Of a DNA stretch of 64,000 nt, positions 61,560 through 64,000 are shown in pieces. A program made the translations under genes and the position numbers. The notes under the pieces are model-generated. The model made no database searches and was not told where the DNA came from. It was given only the letters and a program-made list of their open reading frames with translations. Within the stretch, counting starts at the first letter, position 1; each line of letters starts with the position of its first letter. The DNA is from DASQJL01 sp036380835 (lineage in GTDB: Bacteria; Eisenbacteria; RBG-16-71-46; SZUA-252), in NCBI GenBank assembly GCA_036380835.1, contig DASVDZ010000095.1:1-64000 (forward strand), in the 5' to 3' direction.

Positions 61560-64000
61560 TCATCGGATGATCACGAACTTCCCGACTTCTCGTCCCAGGT
61601 CGGTGTCCACGGAGTAGAGGTAGATGCCGCTCACGATGCGCTGCCCGTTGCGCGAGATCAGGTTCCAGGAGACCTCGCCGGTGCCGATCGTCAGGGGGTC
61701 CTTTCCATACTGGAGATCGGGCGGCGGCGAGCCGTCGAACGGCAGGTCGCGGACCAGGTCGCCGGCCAGCGTGAAGATGTGCACGACGCCCTTCACGGCC
61801 GGGAGGTTGTGGAACGTCACCTTCGTTCCGGACGGGTCCTCCGTGCGCGGCACGAGATCCCATTGCGCCCCGCCCTTGTAGGGATTCGGGACGACGAAGA
61901 CGTGGTCCTGGTTGTTGACCGCGTCGCTCCTTGGATAGACGACCTGGGCATTGGTCGCGCTCGGATTCCCGACCAGCACGATGTCCCCCGCGGCCGTCGA
62001 GCCCGGCACGATCGAAACGGGCACGATCGAGTAGAAGTAGGGGAACCCGTTCAGCACGTTGTCGTCGACGAAGGAGTAATGCCCCACGGCGAAGAGCGAG
62101 TCGTACTCGGTGTGGAAGGTCGTATTCGACGGTTTTCGCTCCACCGGGTCCCACGACACGGTGATCGGCGTGATCTGGACGATGACCGACGACGGGTCGA
62201 TCAACTCCGCCAGCGGGTGCGCGGCCGTGCCCTTGGGATCGACGCGCCATTCTCCGAGCAGCTGCCAGAGATCCCGGGAGGGCGCATTCGATCCGAGAGG
62301 ACGCTTCCATCCCGCCGCCTTGTAGATGCGATACCCGACGAACTCCTTCAGGTTGCCGCGCTGGGCGTCGCGCACCTGTTCGGCGAAGTTGCTCCACTTC
62401 AGGGTGACCTTCCGGTCCCCCGGGAAGAACCAGGCCGAGACCCGCGACGAATCCGTCTGCGACGAGTAGCGGTTCAGGAAGTCCCTCGGCTCGGCGTTCG
62501 AGTCCTGGCCGGGATAGAACGGCGATGGGAGCGGCGAAGCCGCGACCCAGTTGACCAGGTGCTCCCGTCCGCCCTGGCCCGTGTTGACGTCGCAGTCCGC
62601 GTCCACGTAGACGCACTCGGTTCCGACCGGGATCGGGAGGGTGTCCCCGGCGGCGCAGTGCCGGAGGAGCGGGCTCTCCTGATCGAGGCACATGAACTTC
62701 CCGTCCTGCTGCGTCTCGCAGGGCGCATTGGGGTCCCACGGGGTGATATCGCTGTACTCCGGGTGGTTCGGAACCGAGGGAACCGGGTCCCAGAACCGCA
62801 CGCGGCAGACCGAGGACTCCGGGATCTCGTACGTGAACCGGAAGCCCGGCGGAGACGTGACGCACGTCTCCTTGCCGCAGGTCCCGGTCGTCAGCTTGCC
62901 GTCGAGGTCGGTGTAGAGCCCGTCGAACACCTGCTGCGCCGCGATCGCGTTCGCCACGAGCGTTCCGCCCGGGTCGTTCGGCCCGCCGCCCAAGCCGAGC
63001 CCCATGACCCAGCCGACCGAGATGGTGAGCGTCGACTCGGGGAGCAGCGTCCGGAACGGGCCGGTCGCCATGATGAAGCGGTAGTCGAGCGGCCGGCTCG
63101 ACCGGACCGATCCGGTCACGGTCGGGTTCAGCGCCGGGTCGGTCATGAGCTGGTAGCGCTGGGCGTCGTTCTCGGGGTCGCCGCCCGCGATGAAGGGAAC
63201 GCCCGAGCCCGAGAAGAACTTGAACGCCGTGATTCCGACCTTTCGCGGCGCCGTGGCGCCCGATGGATCGGTCGTGTGATTCAGGAAGATGCAGCCGATG
63301 TAGCCCGGAGCGTCGCCGCCCTTGTTCTCCTGCGGGTTCGCCGGGTTGTCCGGATTGTCCCAGGCGTACCCCATCTGCAGGCGCCGGTGCACCGGGTCCC
63401 CCGTCGACCCGATATAGCTCACGTCCTGGTCGTAGAGGCCGCACTCGTCGTCGAGGAAGTACCCGCGGATCCCGCGGTTGCCGATGTCCGGATCGGCGAA
63501 GATGGCCACCATGACGTTCCGCAGCGAGTGCCCGCTCCGGTTCGTGATGTGGTAGTCCATCCCGACGAAGTCGTTCTGTCCCGGCGTCGCCCACGCGTAG
63601 GAGGTCTGGCGCACCCGGATGCCGAGCGGCACGTGCTCCGGCAGCGTCTGGCGGATGTTCGGGATGTCGTCGAAGTACTCGCACGCGAACATCTGCTGTC
63701 CGATGGCCGCGTAGTCCTCGTCGCAGAGCCCGTCCAGGTCGTCGTCCTCGCCGTTCGGGAAATCCTCGTCGATGAGGCCGTCCCCGTCGTCGTCCGGATT
63801 CACGCTCGGCGAGATCACGCGGTTGCCGCCGGGGATCCCCTCGTAGGACTCCCGCACGTCCGCGATCTGATCCGCCGGAAGCGGCGCGCAGGGGTTCGTC
63901 GGCACGACCGCCGGCGAGAATTCGCGCTCGTAGAGCGCCGTGGTCACGTGCGGGATGCCGCTCGCGTCGATCGCCCCGACCCAGATGCCGGCCGCGTACA
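61560..64000 (-). CDS. Large secreted protein with Ca-binding-type repeats and C-terminal sorting-like domain (5' end outside window)
   Basis: At least 813 residues; the frame stays open past the window edge, reading YAAGIWVGAIDASGIPHVTT before the first in-window GTG. Near residue 65 of the visible part are two acidic DxDxDG loops (DDDGDGLIDEDF, EDDDLDGLCDED), like thrombospondin type 3 or EF-hand calcium sites. A central fibronectin-like region includes VTLKWSNFAEQ and ITVSWDPVERKPS. The C-terminus, VVPNPYKGGAQWD to GIYLYSVDTDLGREVGKFVI, resembles FlgD-Ig/type IX sorting domains. Many cysteines are present in the middle. It is probably exported to the cell surface. The PorV-like gene follows by 49 bases. 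Confidence 0.8.
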   Translation of the reverse strand, partial: YAAGIWVGAIDASGIPHVTTALYEREFSPAVVPTNPCAPLPADQIADVRESYEGIPGGNRVISPSVNPDDDGDGLIDEDFPNGEDDDLDGLCDEDYAAIGQQMFACEYFDDIPNIRQTLPEHVPLGIRVRQTSYAWATPGQNDFVGMDYHITNRSGHSLRNVMVAIFADPDIGNRGIRGYFLDDECGLYDQDVSYIGSTGDPVHRRLQMGYAWDNPDNPANPQENKGGDAPGYIGCIFLNHTTDPSGATAPRKVGITAFKFFSGSGVPFIAGGDPENDAQRYQLMTDPALNPTVTGSVRSSRPLDYRFIMATGPFRTLLPESTLTISVGWVMGLGLGGGPNDPGGTLVANAIAAQQVFDGLYTDLDGKLTTGTCGKETCVTSPPGFRFTYEIPESSVCRVRFWDPVPSVPNHPEYSDITPWDPNAPCETQQDGKFMCLDQESPLLRHCAAGDTLPIPVGTECVYVDADCDVNTGQGGREHLVNWVAASPLPSPFYPGQDSNAEPRDFLNRYSSQTDSSRVSAWFFPGDRKVTLKWSNFAEQVRDAQRGNLKEFVGYRIYKAAGWKRPLGSNAPSRDLWQLLGEWRVDPKGTAAHPLAELIDPSSVIVQITPITVSWDPVERKPSNTTFHTEYDSLFAVGHYSFVDDNVLNGFPYFYSIVPVSIVPGSTAAGDIVLVGNPSATNAQVVYPRSDAVNNQDHVFVVPNPYKGGAQWDLVPRTEDPSGTKVTFHNLPAVKGVVHIFTLAGDLVRDLPFDGSPPPDLQYGKDPLTIGTGEVSWNLISRNGQRIVSGIYLYSVDTDLGREVGKFVIIR

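Overview
This window is chromosomal DNA of very high G+C, densely packed with core genes and lacking rRNA, CRISPR arrays, insertion sequences or phage genes. It suggests a didermal bacterium of the FCB superphylum, possibly near Candidatus Eisenbacteria (inference). The markers are a BatABCD-type operon, a PorV/PorQ-like barrel next to a GWxTD-domain protein, a large secreted protein with a C-terminal sorting-type domain, an Omp85-TamB pair and heptose/LPS glycosyltransferases. About 59 of the 62 protein genes called here lie on the minus strand, so transcription mostly runs from high to low coordinates. Stop and start codons commonly overlap (ATGA or GTGA). No gene-free gap exceeds 300 bases.

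Right end (61.6-64.0 kb down to 59.1 kb): a partial secreted multidomain protein, a PorV/PorQ-like barrel and a GWxTD-domain protein form an envelope/secretion block. Next, from a good promoter at about 59.04 kb, comes a glycolytic operon: a pyrophosphate-type phosphofructokinase, gap, pgk, tpiA and secG, ending with tRNA-Leu(GAG) and a terminator hairpin. A small zinc-ribbon gene converges on it from the plus strand. Between 53.8 and 48.7 kb lie a methyltransferase, an NAD-dependent epimerase, a split transketolase and a DUF1028-TPR protein. A short plus-strand operon (46.6-48.7 kb) holds an unknown small protein, class II fructose-1,6-bisphosphatase (glpX) and a BshB1-type deacetylase. It diverges from an SDR plus adenosine-specific kinase pair.

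Middle: recJ, rel (bifunctional RelA/SpoT), dtd, maf and mtnA read from a promoter at about 45.25 kb. A promoter at about 39.12 kb then drives rplM-rpsI-rpsB-tsf-pyrH-frr-uppS-cdsA-dxr, the classic translation/isoprenoid/phospholipid cluster. In many bacteria rseP and bamA follow dxr directly. Here a seven-gene heptose/LPS block intervenes (hldE kinase and nucleotidyltransferase as two genes, two GT9, one GT2, two GT4), and then come rseP, an Omp85 protein with about three POTRA domains, and tamB. So lipid, lipopolysaccharide and outer-membrane-protein assembly genes are grouped together.

Left end: pcrA/uvrD helicase, gatCAB, purD, purE, tsaC, a YwlE-type low-molecular-weight phosphatase, ilvE, glyA and the aerotolerance-type operon moxR-DUF58-lipoprotein-batA-batB-batC-batD. 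Another gene begins at the very edge of the window.
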